Positions 1-8,069 are shown, numbered from the stretch's first letter. The stretch: 53,407 bases of DNA from Acetobacter orleanensis (GCF_001581005.1 NZ_LHZV01000048.1:1-53407), one strand, 5' to 3'. Numbers and translations are program-made. Notes: generated from the sequence alone by a model not told the origin.

Positions 1-33
1 GAAACGCTCATCCGTGACTTTTCAAACAGGCTC
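1..33. mobile_element. Putative terminal inverted repeat of an insertion sequence (edge only)
   Basis: The hsdS homology stops abruptly here. Read on the minus strand, the sequence changes to GAGCCTGTTTGAAAAGTC..., which resembles the ends of some IS5-family elements. It directly follows CTAA (TTAG at 34-37 on the plus strand), which fits the YTAR target preference of some IS5-group elements. No transposase is visible because the window begins inside the putative element. Family assignment is inference; the second end and the target duplication lie outside the window. Confidence 0.4.
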
Positions 34-973
34 TTAGACCTGAAGAAATCCATGGGCGATCCATGCCAATTACAATATCACCCTCTTTTAATTCATAAAT
101 ATCAAGTCCATCGTCAATTTGACGTTTCCAATATACTACATCGTCCCAACGTAATTTTCCAACTCCGACATTAACACCACGAAGTAGAGGTACGCCCTCG
201 CCATATTTCAAAAACTTGTCAGATGGAAACGCAAAACCGGATATGACTCTCACCACACGGCCTGCTGTCACAACATCCCACCCTTCCGGCACCACCCCAA
301 TCCACGGGATGCCTGAGTCCTTCATGGGGGCGTTGGGGTTCAGGCCTTTTGTGACGGCGTGGGAGATGACGGCCTGCCGCTTTTCCGCAAGGAGGGCAAT
401 CAGTCGTTCCTGTTCGGCAATCAGGGCGTCAATTTTCCCGCACTCGCGGTCCAGAAAACTGGCTATTGCCTTCTGTTCGGGGAGTGATGGTAAAATAACT
501 GCCATTCTAGAGTGTGTTTCTGGATCTAAGTCCCATTGATTGGGGCGAACACCTTTAGATATAGAATAATAATATGATGTGTATAAATTACACCTAAATA
601 AATAATGAAGAAATTTCCAAAAATTATTGCTTGTTGATGAAAAAACAAAATAAGCAGGACTTACTATGCCTTCGAAATCGGATACGGCACAAGAACCTTG
701 CCATGCCTTCATCTTGTTAATCACGAGATCATTTTTTTCAACAAGTTGGTATGCAGCAAGGTCATCGGACGGCTTATTGAAATTATCATCACGGCTACTT
801 TTTGGTATCACTCCATAGTCTCTATAAACAGAAAGAAGCTCTTTTTCTGCATGACCGTTGCGTTTTACGCGTCGAAATAAAGTCCAGAATGGTTTAATGC
901 TCCACCCAACCGGAATTTCTCCAATCCACTCAACTCCACTGTCCTTATAAGCAGGATATTTCGGGAAACTCAT
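8..973 (-). CDS. hsdS: Type I restriction-modification specificity subunit HsdS, 3'-truncated
   Basis: HsdS supplies the DNA-recognition domains of a type I restriction-modification complex with HsdM and HsdR. The 321-residue frame has a first target-recognition domain opening with KDSGVEWIGEIP, a central conserved helical region (about residues 163-210, LPEQKAIASFLD), and a second domain opening with KDSGIPWIGVVPEGW. That second domain stops about 100 residues in, where HsdS proteins usually run to 400 or more. The last residues (ACLKSHG) come from the putative insertion-sequence end at 1-33. The ATG overlaps the hsdM stop codon (ATGA), so the two are translationally coupled. The second half of TRD2 and the C-terminal conserved helix are missing, so the subunit is probably inactive or altered in specificity. 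The first half of the gene is AT-richer than its surroundings, as is common for exchanged hsdS domains. Confidence 0.85.
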   Translation of the reverse strand: MSFPKYPAYKDSGVEWIGEIPVGWSIKPFWTLFRRVKRNGHAEKELLSVYRDYGVIPKSSRDDNFNKPSDDLAAYQLVEKNDLVINKMKAWQGSCAVSDFEGIVSPAYFVFSSTSNNFWKFLHYLFRCNLYTSYYYSISKGVRPNQWDLDPETHSRMAVILPSLPEQKAIASFLDRECGKIDALIAEQERLIALLAEKRQAVISHAVTKGLNPNAPMKDSGIPWIGVVPEGWDVVTAGRVVRVISGFAFPSDKFLKYGEGVPLLRGVNVGVGKLRWDDVVYWKRQIDDGLDIYELKEGDIVIGMDRPWISSGLRACLKSHG

Positions 974-2817
974 GCCGAAAGCTCCCCAAGCATCGCCATA
1001 ATTTTCGCGGTCACCTCTTTCAGGTCGGCATCAATTTCCTCAAGTGGGCGCGGGGGTTCGAACACATAGAAATACCGGTTAAATGGAATTTCGTAGCCGA
1101 TCTTTGTCTTGTCCTCATCAATCCACGCATCCGGGGCATGGGGCAGAACTTCGCGTTTGAAATAAGCATGAATGTCCTCATCCAGCGGTACGTTTTCCGT
1201 ATCGCGCAGGCTGCTATCGGGCACTGGCTGACCCTTCGCCTTGCCGCGCTGGCCGAGGACGATAGTGCCGTCCTCATCGCGTTGCGGACGCTCTACGGTG
1301 ATGGTCTGATAACCGAAATCCTCACTCTTGAAGATGCGGCTGAGCGGTGCGAGCCGGACCTTGCCGCCTTCGGGCGGTTCCGGTGGCGCTTCACCCTGCA
1401 TCACGACTGCGCGTGTCTGCGTGCCATCCGCACCGGTGATGGTGGCAAGTTGAGCCTCCTGCGCATCCCGGAACAGGCGGGTGACAAGGGTGATGTCGTC
1501 CTCCCCCATTTCCTTGCGTTTGGAGCCAAGGCTTTTCCGCATTTTCTGCCAGAAGGACGAGGCATCGATCAGTTGCACCTTCCCCTTGCGGTTTTTCGGC
1601 TTGCGGTTGGTCAGCACCCAGACATAGGTGGCTATGCCAGTATTGAAGAACATATCGGTCGGCAGCGCGATGATGGCTTCGACCAGATCTTCTTCCAGCA
1701 CGAAGCGCCGGATTTCGGACTCGCCGGAGCCGGCAGCGCCCGTGAACAGGGGCGAACCATTCAGGACAATGCCGAAGCGTGAGCCACCGTCCTTCGCCGG
1801 ACGCATCTTGTGAACAAGGTGGAGCAGGAACAGCATGGAGCCGTCCGAGATACGCGGCAGGCCGGGGCCGAAGCGCCCGTCATAACCCAGCTTTTCATGC
1901 TCGGCGCGGACGGTTTTCTCGACCTTCTTCCACTCCACGCCGAAGGGCGGATTAGAGAGCATGTAATCGAATTTGTGGTCCGCCAGTTCATCATCGGAGA
2001 GCGTGTTGCCGAGGCGGATTTTGCTGACATCCTGATTACGGATCAGCATGTCAGCCTTACAGATGGCATAGGATTCCGGATTCAGTTCCTGCCCGAACAT
2101 GGTCAGGCGGGCGTCCGGATTGTGGTCGAGCAGGAACTCTTCCGCGACGGAGAGCATACCGCCGGTGCCAGCGGTGGGGTCATAGATGGTGCGGACGGCG
2201 GCATTGCCGGGGGTCAGCAGGCTATCATCCTCGGCAAAGATGAGGTTCACCATCAGTTTGATGACTTCGCGCGGGGTGAAGTGCTCACCGGCGGTCTCGT
2301 TGGAGGCTTCCGAGAACTTGCGGATCAGTTCCTCGAACACCTGCCCCATCTGGTGGTTATCAACGGCTTTATCACTGAGATCAAAGCTGATGAATTTTTC
2401 GAGCACCAGATAGAGGAGATTGGCTTTGCCCAGCCGGTCTGTCTGTTCGGTGAAGCGGAAGTGGTCGAAGATGTCACGGGCAGCAGGAGAGAAAGCGTTG
2501 ATATAGGCTGAGAGGTTTTCGGTCAGGTTATCCGGATCGCCCAGCACGCCTTTCAGCGTGAAGTCAGACGTGTTCACGAACCGCAGACCGGCAGCTTTCT
2601 CCATGAAAGGCATTGGGTCGATCCCTTTGCTCTCCCACTTTTCCTTTTCCTTCAGCACCTTGTCACGGGTCGGAGCCAGAACGGCATCAAGGCGGCGCAG
2701 AACGGTAAAGGGTAGGATGATTCGACCGTATTCGGCTGGCTTGAAATCGCCTCGCAGGAGATCGGCGACCTGCCAGATCATGGAGGACAGGGAGGCGGTG
2801 CGGGGTGTCGTGCTCAT
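970..2817 (-). CDS. hsdM: Type I restriction-modification DNA methyltransferase subunit HsdM
   Basis: This is the N6-adenine methyltransferase subunit of a type I R-M system. The frame is open from 2973, but the ATG at 2817 gives the typical N-terminus (MSTTPRTASLSSMIWQVADLL) and a 615-residue protein; the upstream part overlaps doc in another frame and looks non-coding. An HsdM N-terminal helical domain (about residues 10-150) precedes the SAM-binding motif DPTAGTGG (about 213-220) and the catalytic NPPF motif (about 289-292), so the enzyme looks intact. It follows doc by about 34 nt and overlaps hsdS by 4 nt. No hsdR is in the window; it could lie left of the insertion. Without a functional HsdS it should not methylate its normal site. 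Confidence 0.95.
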   Translation of the reverse strand: MSTTPRTASLSSMIWQVADLLRGDFKPAEYGRIILPFTVLRRLDAVLAPTRDKVLKEKEKWESKGIDPMPFMEKAAGLRFVNTSDFTLKGVLGDPDNLTENLSAYINAFSPAARDIFDHFRFTEQTDRLGKANLLYLVLEKFISFDLSDKAVDNHQMGQVFEELIRKFSEASNETAGEHFTPREVIKLMVNLIFAEDDSLLTPGNAAVRTIYDPTAGTGGMLSVAEEFLLDHNPDARLTMFGQELNPESYAICKADMLIRNQDVSKIRLGNTLSDDELADHKFDYMLSNPPFGVEWKKVEKTVRAEHEKLGYDGRFGPGLPRISDGSMLFLLHLVHKMRPAKDGGSRFGIVLNGSPLFTGAAGSGESEIRRFVLEEDLVEAIIALPTDMFFNTGIATYVWVLTNRKPKNRKGKVQLIDASSFWQKMRKSLGSKRKEMGEDDITLVTRLFRDAQEAQLATITGADGTQTRAVVMQGEAPPEPPEGGKVRLAPLSRIFKSEDFGYQTITVERPQRDEDGTIVLGQRGKAKGQPVPDSSLRDTENVPLDEDIHAYFKREVLPHAPDAWIDEDKTKIGYEIPFNRYFYVFEPPRPLEEIDADLKEVTAKIMAMLGELSA

Positions 2818-2851
2818 AAGAGAATCTGGTCCGATGTCGAAAATATATGAA

Positions 2852-3250
2852 TCATTGATTTTGAAAATGCTGCCGAAGCCACGCCGCGAACGCGTCTTCC
2901 TCCATTGCGCCAGCCGCCAGAGCCACCATGGCCTCGACGGCGTCCGGGGCGCTGACTTGCACACGGGTTCCATTCAGCCGAAGGAAAAGGACACAGCAGC
3001 TCCAGGCTGTCCGCTTGTTGGCGTCATTGAAGGGATGATTACGCGCAATGCCATAAGCGTAGGCAGCCGCCAGAGTGGCAGTGTCCGGTCGAGGTAATTC
3101 AGCATAGTGCCATCGGTTTTCGGCGCGAGCTAACGCGCTATGCAGCAGGTTCTCGCTTTTGAGACCATGTGTCCCACCATATTCCTTCAGGGTCTGATCG
3201 TGCATAAACAGCACCGCATCAGGTGCCAGAAACTCAGGCAGATCCGGCAT
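2852..3250 (-). CDS. doc: Death-on-curing (Doc) family toxin, Fic fold
   Basis: This 132-residue protein carries the Doc signature HPFNDANKRTA (residues 72-82). Characterised Doc toxins of this Fic-related family phosphorylate elongation factor EF-Tu and arrest translation. The length matches P1 Doc (about 126 residues). The catalytic His and the DANKR anion-binding segment are intact, so activity is expected. Its ATG overlaps the antitoxin stop by one base (TGATG), the usual coupled antitoxin-toxin order. It is followed at about 34 nt by hsdM, so a toxin-antitoxin pair sits directly upstream of a restriction-modification gene pair. Confidence 0.93.
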   Translation of the reverse strand: MPDLPEFLAPDAVLFMHDQTLKEYGGTHGLKSENLLHSALARAENRWHYAELPRPDTATLAAAYAYGIARNHPFNDANKRTAWSCCVLFLRLNGTRVQVSAPDAVEAMVALAAGAMEEDAFAAWLRQHFQNQ

Positions 3251-3477
3251 CAGCGCTTGGCCAGTTCCTGAAGAACGTCAGCTTGCTCACGCAGCGTCTC
3301 GCGAGCCATCTGCATCTGGCGTTCAAGCTTGAGATTGCGCTTCACAAGCTTGATTCCGTCGGCCATTTCAACAAGCGTGAGTTCCTGCCCGACTTCGAGA
3401 CCAAGACGGATACGTGTTTCCGCCGGAAGGGTAACACCGACAGAATTACCCTGTTTGCGAACGACGACGGTTTCCAT
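3250..3477 (-). CDS. AbrB/MazE/SpoVT-type antitoxin of the Doc toxin
   Basis: This 75-residue protein opens with a swapped-hairpin AbrB-like DNA-binding domain (VRKQGNSVGVTLPAETRIRLGL, shown in part: KQGNSVGVTLPAE, residues 8-20), followed by a charged helical C-terminal tail (about 46-75) that probably binds and neutralises the toxin. The order antitoxin then toxin and the one-base overlap support a type II toxin-antitoxin operon. The classical Doc partner is Phd, so this is a family-swapped pair; such AbrB-Doc pairs are known from genome annotation. The inverted repeat just upstream (3489-3509) is the likely autoregulatory operator. Confidence 0.85.
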   Translation of the reverse strand: METVVVRKQGNSVGVTLPAETRIRLGLEVGQELTLVEMADGIKLVKRNLKLERQMQMARETLREQADVLQELAKR

Positions 3478-3488
3478 GGGCTTTGCTC

Positions 3489-3509
3489 CGTATTACGTGT
3501 CGTAATACG
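3489..3509. promoter_or_regulatory. Perfect inverted repeat, probable operator of the antitoxin-doc operon
   Basis: Two 9-bp arms, CGTATTACG and CGTAATACG, are separated by TGT. The dyad begins 11 bp upstream of the antitoxin start. A dyad here is what is expected for conditional autorepression by an AbrB-like antitoxin-toxin complex. The dyad is seen directly; its binding role is inferred. Confidence 0.65.
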
Positions 3510-3579
3510 TATCAGGGCTACATCAAAGGTGACAAGCCCCAATATCCTTTTAGCAGTGCTGCTCAGACAGAATTGCGGG

Positions 3580-4098
3580 TCAGGTGGTTTCCCAGCTTTT
3601 GATGATTTCCACCCACTCGCCGGGTGAAAGCTGGCTTGGACCGTGGGGTTCTGGGTATCGACGTCCTGAAAGCAGTCGTTTCTCCTCTATAGATATATCT
3701 CTGGACGCCTTCTGCGTCATCCTGTCACTTAGAACCCGCACACCACGGAAAATGGCGCGGGCCATATGTTTTCCAGCCGCACGAACCTGATCAGCTGCCT
3801 TGATAAGCAGCCTGTAGGTATTACTTGTTCTCACCCATCGTCCCTCAACGCGCTTGCGCCGGTGGGTTCGCTCGATCAGTCCTAGCTCATAGCCTCTTTC
3901 AAGCGCCCGGATGACCGTCCGCACGGAATACCGGCAAGCTCGAGCGATTGCCTCGTGGCTCGGATAGAGCCCATCCGCCCCCAGGAAGGTGGCGAGCGTC
4001 ATGAGCACGGATTTTTCGGATGGCTTTAGCTTGTGGTCAAAGTAGAGCCCCAGAACTTGCTCGCGGAAAGCCGCCTTGACGGAAGCATGGCGGCTCAT
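3580..4098 (-). CDS. Helix-turn-helix protein, plasmid/phage replication-protein-like (HTH_36 type)
   Basis: This 172-residue protein has an N-terminal winged-helix domain (about residues 10-95), with PSEKSVLMTLATFLGADGLYP followed by SHEAIARACRYSVRTVIRALE and GLIERTHRRKR. That layout is typical of the HTH_36 family found in plasmid and prophage genes. The C-terminal 75 residues are basic and not recognised. It reads in the same direction as the toxin-antitoxin operon but is about 100 nt from it. It may be a regulator or a replication remnant of a mobile element, which suits the accessory character of this end of the window. No exact function can be given. Confidence 0.7.
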   Translation of the reverse strand: MSRHASVKAAFREQVLGLYFDHKLKPSEKSVLMTLATFLGADGLYPSHEAIARACRYSVRTVIRALERGYELGLIERTHRRKRVEGRWVRTSNTYRLLIKAADQVRAAGKHMARAIFRGVRVLSDRMTQKASRDISIEEKRLLSGRRYPEPHGPSQLSPGEWVEIIKSWETT

Positions 4099-4206
4099 CG
4101 TTCCGCACTCCCGGTCGAAACCAAAGCGCGATGAAAAAAACTTGCCTGAAAGGTCCAGAGATCCGTGACAATAGACTCAGTTTCTAGTACGCTACTCGCA
4201 CGCATT

Positions 4207-4229
4207 GCACGATTTTTCCTTGATCGTGC
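4207..4229. promoter_or_regulatory. Small inverted repeat upstream of the HTH gene
   Basis: The arms GCACGAT and ATCGTGC are separated by 9 nt. It lies about 110 bp upstream of the helix-turn-helix gene at 4098. It could be an operator for that gene or a fold in a transcript running the other way; nothing decides between these. Confidence 0.3.
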
Positions 4230-4298
4230 GTGCCGTTTTTGAACGTGTTTGACTCTTTAAGTCTCTGATTTTGTTGGGGTCAGCCGGTTTTGACATGG

Positions 4299-4334
4299 TA
4301 GGGGTCACAGGTTCAATCCCTGTTGCGCCCACCA
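4299..4334 (+). other. tRNA 3'-end fragment, candidate attachment-site (att) scar
   Basis: This carries a correct T arm (ACAGG, loop TTCAATC, CCTGT), then TGCGCCC as the 3' strand of an acceptor stem, then ACCA including an encoded CCA. The matching 5' acceptor strand (GGGCGCA), D arm and anticodon arm are absent upstream, so it is not a whole tRNA. Tyrosine recombinases commonly integrate at tRNA 3' ends and duplicate such a segment. The piece sits between the R-M/toxin-antitoxin segment and core genes, where an island edge would be expected. No integrase is visible. Confidence 0.65.
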
Positions 4335-5105
4335 TCTTTGACCGTTGATTTTATTGGGTTTTCCAGATTTTCCGCGCATAAAAAATGCGCAAAACAGTGG
4401 CAACAAGAGCCATCAAAGAGAATTATCTGACAACTGAACCCGTACCAGATTGGCGCCGCGGGATAGACATTCCACCAATCGCAAATCTCCTCTCGATAAG
4501 CATATCTGGCATCTTTTTGGCGTTTTTCGCTAAGATTCCCACGGTTGGCCACGCGCCATCTAGAGTGTCTCTATGCCCACAATAATGCCATGGCACCCAT
4601 GTGTGGGGCAGGGTGTGCGGCGTTGCATCTGGCACAAAGACTGTTTTTCCTTCTTTTGCCTTACGATATCTCGCGCGTGTGCTCCCTGAGTAGACTGGCG
4701 GGATAACGGGAGGCGAATCGCTCTTTTTTCAGGAACGGACAGTGTCCGGCGCAGGGTGATTCGCAATTTTTTCAAAGGTCACAGGCAAAAAAAGCCGGGG
4801 GACTACCAGTTTTTCATCACAAACGTGTTTGGCCTAAAATTTGATCAAATGCCCGAAAATTTAGCCTTTCTCGGTCATGGCGTAGTGGGATAAGTGTGCA
4901 ATGCCTGTTTTTCACACTACAAATACTCTTGAGAGAAAAAGAGAAAACGCACAAAGTTTTTAAAGTGATTACTTGAATATCATTTCCTGAACAGTCTGAT
5001 GCACTATGCATTTTCTAGATATCTGAGTGTTTTTGTTTCCTGTTGCTTAGGGGCACGGAGCGTGGTTTGAGGCCTCCACACGATCAACTCCAAGGAAACA
5101 AAATA

Positions 5106-5237
5106 ATGCTTATTCATGTTGCTGATAATGCCATTTCCACTGTCATGCAGGTTGCTCCGATGGTGCCGATGCTCGCCTTCCTGCCGGTTATTGCCATGCT
5201 GATGCTAGCGACGGTGTTTTCTGACCGTACAGCCTGA
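5106..5237 (+). CDS. Small hydrophobic membrane peptide, 43 residues
   Basis: The ATG at 5106 follows a good ribosome-binding site (AAGGAAA, about 5091-5097). The peptide begins MLIHVADNAIS, then has one long hydrophobic, Met-rich segment (about residues 14-38, including MLAFLPVIAMLMLA), and ends in a polar SDRTA tail, as in single-pass inner-membrane small proteins. A longer in-frame start at 5043 would run through the leader and lacks support. I do not recognise a family. It stands alone, followed by hairpins at 5325-5350 and 5387-5406. It could be a small regulator or accessory subunit of a membrane complex encoded elsewhere. Confidence 0.5.
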   Translation: MLIHVADNAISTVMQVAPMVPMLAFLPVIAMLMLATVFSDRTA

Positions 5238-5324
5238 GCCTTTTACACATTTCTGTCTGTTCTCCTCTGTGGTCAGCCTATTGCGGAATGGTGCCGTATA
5301 GAGAAGGCCATATCAGGTGTCCGG

Positions 5325-5350
5325 GCCGTCATTCCTGAGAGAATGACGGC
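5325..5350. other. Perfect 10-bp stem-loop
   Basis: The arms GCCGTCATTC and GAATGACGGC surround the loop CTGAGA. It lies between the small peptide gene and the DUF1643 gene, with no U-run directly after it. It may stabilise the 3' end of the small transcript or act together with the terminator-like hairpin at 5387-5406. Confidence 0.5.
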
Positions 5351-5386
5351 AGTCCGGGTCGGGCTTCCAGCCCTCAGCCCAACCCT

Positions 5387-5406
5387 GCTGCCCGGAGCAG
5401 CTTTTT
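5387..5406 (+). terminator. Weak rho-independent terminator candidate
   Basis: The stem GCTGC/GCAGC has a 5-nt loop and is followed by five T residues. It would end transcription from the small peptide gene before DUF1643. The stem is short, so confidence is modest. Confidence 0.4.
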
Positions 5407-5501
5407 CCCCGTCCAGCGTCTTCCCTGACAGATAATTCCGTTTAAAACCGGTGAGCCGTCTTCTGCCAAGGCGGGCTGTGTACCATTGTCCGGGGTTGCT
5501 C

Positions 5502-6056
5502 ATGCAGGATCTTTTTAACGCGCATCACGTCGGGGATTCCCGTCCGCTGGGTTTGTCTGATGATGTTGTCAGCACAGCAACCTATGGCGGCCCGGACAAA
5601 TGTTATCGTTACACGCTTCGGCGGGTTTGGGATGCGTCTCGTCCTGTCGTGATGTGGTTAATGATGAACCCCTCCGTCGCTACAGAAGTGGGGGATGACC
5701 GCACCGTGGCCAAATGCCAGCGTTATGCGCGGGCATGGGGCTATGGCGGTATGCTGGTGGGCAACACGTTTGCGTACCGCTGCACGGACCAGAAGCGTCT
5801 TCTGGAAACGCCGGACCCGATAGGGCCGGGCAATGATGCTGCTCTCCTGACCATGGCGCGTGAGGCGGATCTGGTGATTGCCGCCTATGGCTCCCCCCAG
5901 CACAAAGCCTTGTGGGAGCGGGGGCCCGCCGTGGTGCGCGCCCTCCAGCAACAGGGTGTTACCGTGCATGCCATGAAAGTGGGGGTGAATGGTCGCCCCT
6001 GTCACCCGCTTTATCTTCCTTCCGCCCTCAAGCCTGTTGTGCTGCCTGCGCCCTGA
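5502..6056 (+). CDS. DUF1643 domain-containing protein
   Basis: This 184-residue protein matches the DUF1643 pattern: an aromatic and basic start (YGGPDKCYRYTLRRVW), the family core WLMMNPSVATEVGDDRT (about residues 53-69) and GMLVGNTFAYR. The family is widespread in bacteria and phages and has no established reaction. The chosen ATG at 5502 is an in-frame start just before the conserved part; an upstream in-frame start at 5451 would add 17 poorly conserved residues. No strong Shine-Dalgarno is visible for either. It appears to be monocistronic, about 145 nt before the aminopeptidase gene. Confidence 0.75.
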   Translation: MQDLFNAHHVGDSRPLGLSDDVVSTATYGGPDKCYRYTLRRVWDASRPVVMWLMMNPSVATEVGDDRTVAKCQRYARAWGYGGMLVGNTFAYRCTDQKRLLETPDPIGPGNDAALLTMAREADLVIAAYGSPQHKALWERGPAVVRALQQQGVTVHAMKVGVNGRPCHPLYLPSALKPVVLPAP

Positions 6057-6202
6057 TCACGATTGACTGACGGCGCGGACAGTTGACGGATGGCCGCCTT
6101 CAGTATCCGATCAGCAGGGACAGGTCAGGCCGTAGTGCAGTCCATGCGGCTGGGCCGAGAATAAGGTGGGGCAAACCCGCTTCTGGTATGGGAAGGATTG
6201 GA

Positions 6203-7480
6203 ATGACAAGCTCCTCACAGGCGCGGAATACCGCACCGGAAAGCAAGACGCTGGCCAGTATGCTGGACAGGCTGGGGGAAGTAGCCGTGCGTACCGGCTT
6301 GAATGTGGCGCCGGGGCAGCAGGTGATTATTACCGCCCCGCTGGAAGCCGTGCCGCTAGTACGGCGGGTTACAGAACATGCCTATAAGGCCGGAGCTTCG
6401 CTCGTCACCACCTTTTATACGGATGAAGAGGCCACTCTGGCCCGCTACCGCTTTGCGCATGAAGACACGTTTGATACCGCAGCGGACTGGATGGCGCGTG
6501 GCATGGCGGATGGCTTCCGGGCCGGGGCAGCGCGTCTGGCGATAACCGGCAGTAACCCGGCACTGCTGGCCGGGCAGAACCCGGAGCATATCTCGCGCGC
6601 CAGCCGGGCGGCCTCCCGCGTGAACCGGCCTGCTATGGAGATCATCACCAATTTCGATGTGAACTGGAATATTGTCGCCACCGCCACGCATGCATGGGCA
6701 AAAGTGGTGTTTCCTGATCTGCCGGAAGATCAGGCCGTGATGCGTTTGTGGGAGGCCATTTTTGCAGCGTCTCGCCTGACTGGGGCTGACCCCGTGGCGG
6801 ACTGGGCGGAGCATAATGCCACGTTGCATCGTCGGGCGACGTTCCTGAATGAGGCCCGTTATACCGCTCTGCATTTTACCGGGCCGGGAACGGATCTGAC
6901 AGTTGGTCTGGCCGATGGGCATGACTGGGCCGGTGGGTCTGAAAAGGCAGGGAACGGAATTATCTGTAACCCCAATATTCCGACGGAAGAGGTCTTCACC
7001 ACCCCGCACCGTCTGAAAGTGGATGGCTATGTGGCCAGCACCAAGCCGCTCTCTCATCAAGGCACACTGATTGATGGTATCCGCGTGCGGTTTGAGGCCG
7101 GCAAGATTGTAGAAATGCACGCCACGAAAGGGGAGGACGTTCTGTCCCGCGTGCTGGATACGGATGAAGGCTCGCGCAGACTGGGTGAGGTGGCCCTTGT
7201 GCCACATTCTTCTCCAATCTCGCAGAGTGGAATCCTTTTCCAAAACACGCTGTTTGATGAAAATGCGGCCAGCCATATCGCACTGGGGCAAGCTTATACC
7301 AAATGCATGCGGGATACTGCCGGGCAGGATGAGGCCGCTCTGGTCGCACGCGGCGCTAATAGCAGTATCATCCATATCGACTGGATGATCGGCTCTGGCG
7401 AGATTGATGTGGATGGCATTGACGCAAACGGAACGGCCATCCCGTTGATGCGTAAGGGCGAATGGGCTGTTCCTGCGTAA
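6203..7480 (+). CDS. Aminopeptidase, M29 (thermophilic aminopeptidase T) family
   Basis: This 425-residue metallo-aminopeptidase of family M29 releases N-terminal residues from peptides in the cytoplasm. Family landmarks include TFYTDEEATLARY in the first third and, in the second half, TGPGTDLTVGLADGHDW, CNPNIPTEEVFTTPHR and ALGQAYTKC, which contain the Glu, His and Asp metal ligands. The start at 6203 is chosen because GGAAGGA lies 5 nt upstream and the protein then has the normal family length; the frame is open from 6083 but the extra residues look non-coding. It is followed after about 45 nt by a secreted protein gene. Confidence 0.92.
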   Translation: MTSSSQARNTAPESKTLASMLDRLGEVAVRTGLNVAPGQQVIITAPLEAVPLVRRVTEHAYKAGASLVTTFYTDEEATLARYRFAHEDTFDTAADWMARGMADGFRAGAARLAITGSNPALLAGQNPEHISRASRAASRVNRPAMEIITNFDVNWNIVATATHAWAKVVFPDLPEDQAVMRLWEAIFAASRLTGADPVADWAEHNATLHRRATFLNEARYTALHFTGPGTDLTVGLADGHDWAGGSEKAGNGIICNPNIPTEEVFTTPHRLKVDGYVASTKPLSHQGTLIDGIRVRFEAGKIVEMHATKGEDVLSRVLDTDEGSRRLGEVALVPHSSPISQSGILFQNTLFDENAASHIALGQAYTKCMRDTAGQDEAALVARGANSSIIHIDWMIGSGEIDVDGIDANGTAIPLMRKGEWAVPA

Positions 7481-7526
7481 TGCGGATTAGAAAAGAAGTT
7501 CTGCTGTAAAGAAGGATTATGTTTTG

Positions 7527-8069
7527 ATGACTGGACTGAAAAAAATCGCTCTGGCCACTATTTTGCTGACAGGCAGCATGATGGCGCAGCCTGTTCTGGC
7601 ACAGAGCGCTGCACCAGCGCCCGGGCAGCCACAGTCGGCTCCGGCTGGCCACCCGAACCTGACGCCTGAGCAGGTGACAACTTTGCAGCACGACATGAAT
7701 ACTGCCCTGCATTACAAACTGGCGCCTGACGTCATGCCGCGCCTGACGTCAGCCCTGAAATCCATTCAGGCTGCCCAGATCCAGCCGCCGGGGCGTCTGG
7801 GCATGTCTCTGGATGAACAGGTTGGTATGGTCGGCAAAGTACCGGGTCTGGAGCCTATTTTAAAAACAAATGGCTTCACACCACGGGATTTTGTTATGAG
7901 TCTGACCTGCGTTGGTCTGACCGGTAGTCTGCTGAATGTACCGCCGGGGCAGGCAACAGGCAATATCCCGACACCGGATGCCGCAAACGTCGCGATCCTG
8001 AAAGGTAACCCGCAGCAGTTGCAGGACCTGATTGCGGTTTTGCGGGCTGAGCACCAGCCTGCTCCGTAA
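7527..8069 (+). CDS. Secreted protein of unknown function
   Basis: A 180-residue protein with a clear Sec signal peptide (basic start TGLKK, hydrophobic core, probable cleavage after PVLAQ near residue 25). The mature part begins with a Pro/Ala/Gln-rich linker, then a helical region (about 50-170) without a domain I recognise. The ATG at 7527 lies 10 nt after GAAGGA. It is probably periplasmic. It follows the aminopeptidase gene in the same direction and ends before the terminator at 8142, so the two may share a transcript. Possibly restricted to acetic acid bacteria. Confidence 0.7.
   Translation: MTGLKKIALATILLTGSMMAQPVLAQSAAPAPGQPQSAPAGHPNLTPEQVTTLQHDMNTALHYKLAPDVMPRLTSALKSIQAAQIQPPGRLGMSLDEQVGMVGKVPGLEPILKTNGFTPRDFVMSLTCVGLTGSLLNVPPGQATGNIPTPDAANVAILKGNPQQLQDLIAVLRAEHQPAP

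Larger units (their letters stand above)
4099..5105. other. Gene-poor stretch between the accessory segment and the core genome
   Basis: About 1 kb with no convincing gene. The short frames here (60-80 codons, both strands) have no recognisable domains and poor start contexts. Visible items are a hairpin at 4207-4229, the tRNA 3' fragment at 4299-4334, and an A/T-rich stretch from about 4820 to 5040 that probably holds the promoter of the small peptide gene at 5106. The piece next to that gene (about 5045-5100) is more GC-rich and can pair locally. Confidence 0.6.

Noticed and set aside
4207..4334. A complete tRNA gene
   Set aside because: Only the T arm and 3' acceptor strand are present; no 5' acceptor strand, D arm or anticodon arm fits upstream.
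4313..4585. Short overlapping frames on both strands next to the tRNA fragment
   Set aside because: Under 80 codons, no Shine-Dalgarno, no domain; likely random.
4950..5105. A riboswitch before the small peptide gene
   Set aside because: Local pairing is possible but I could not match a known aptamer core; kept only as a finding about a structured leader.
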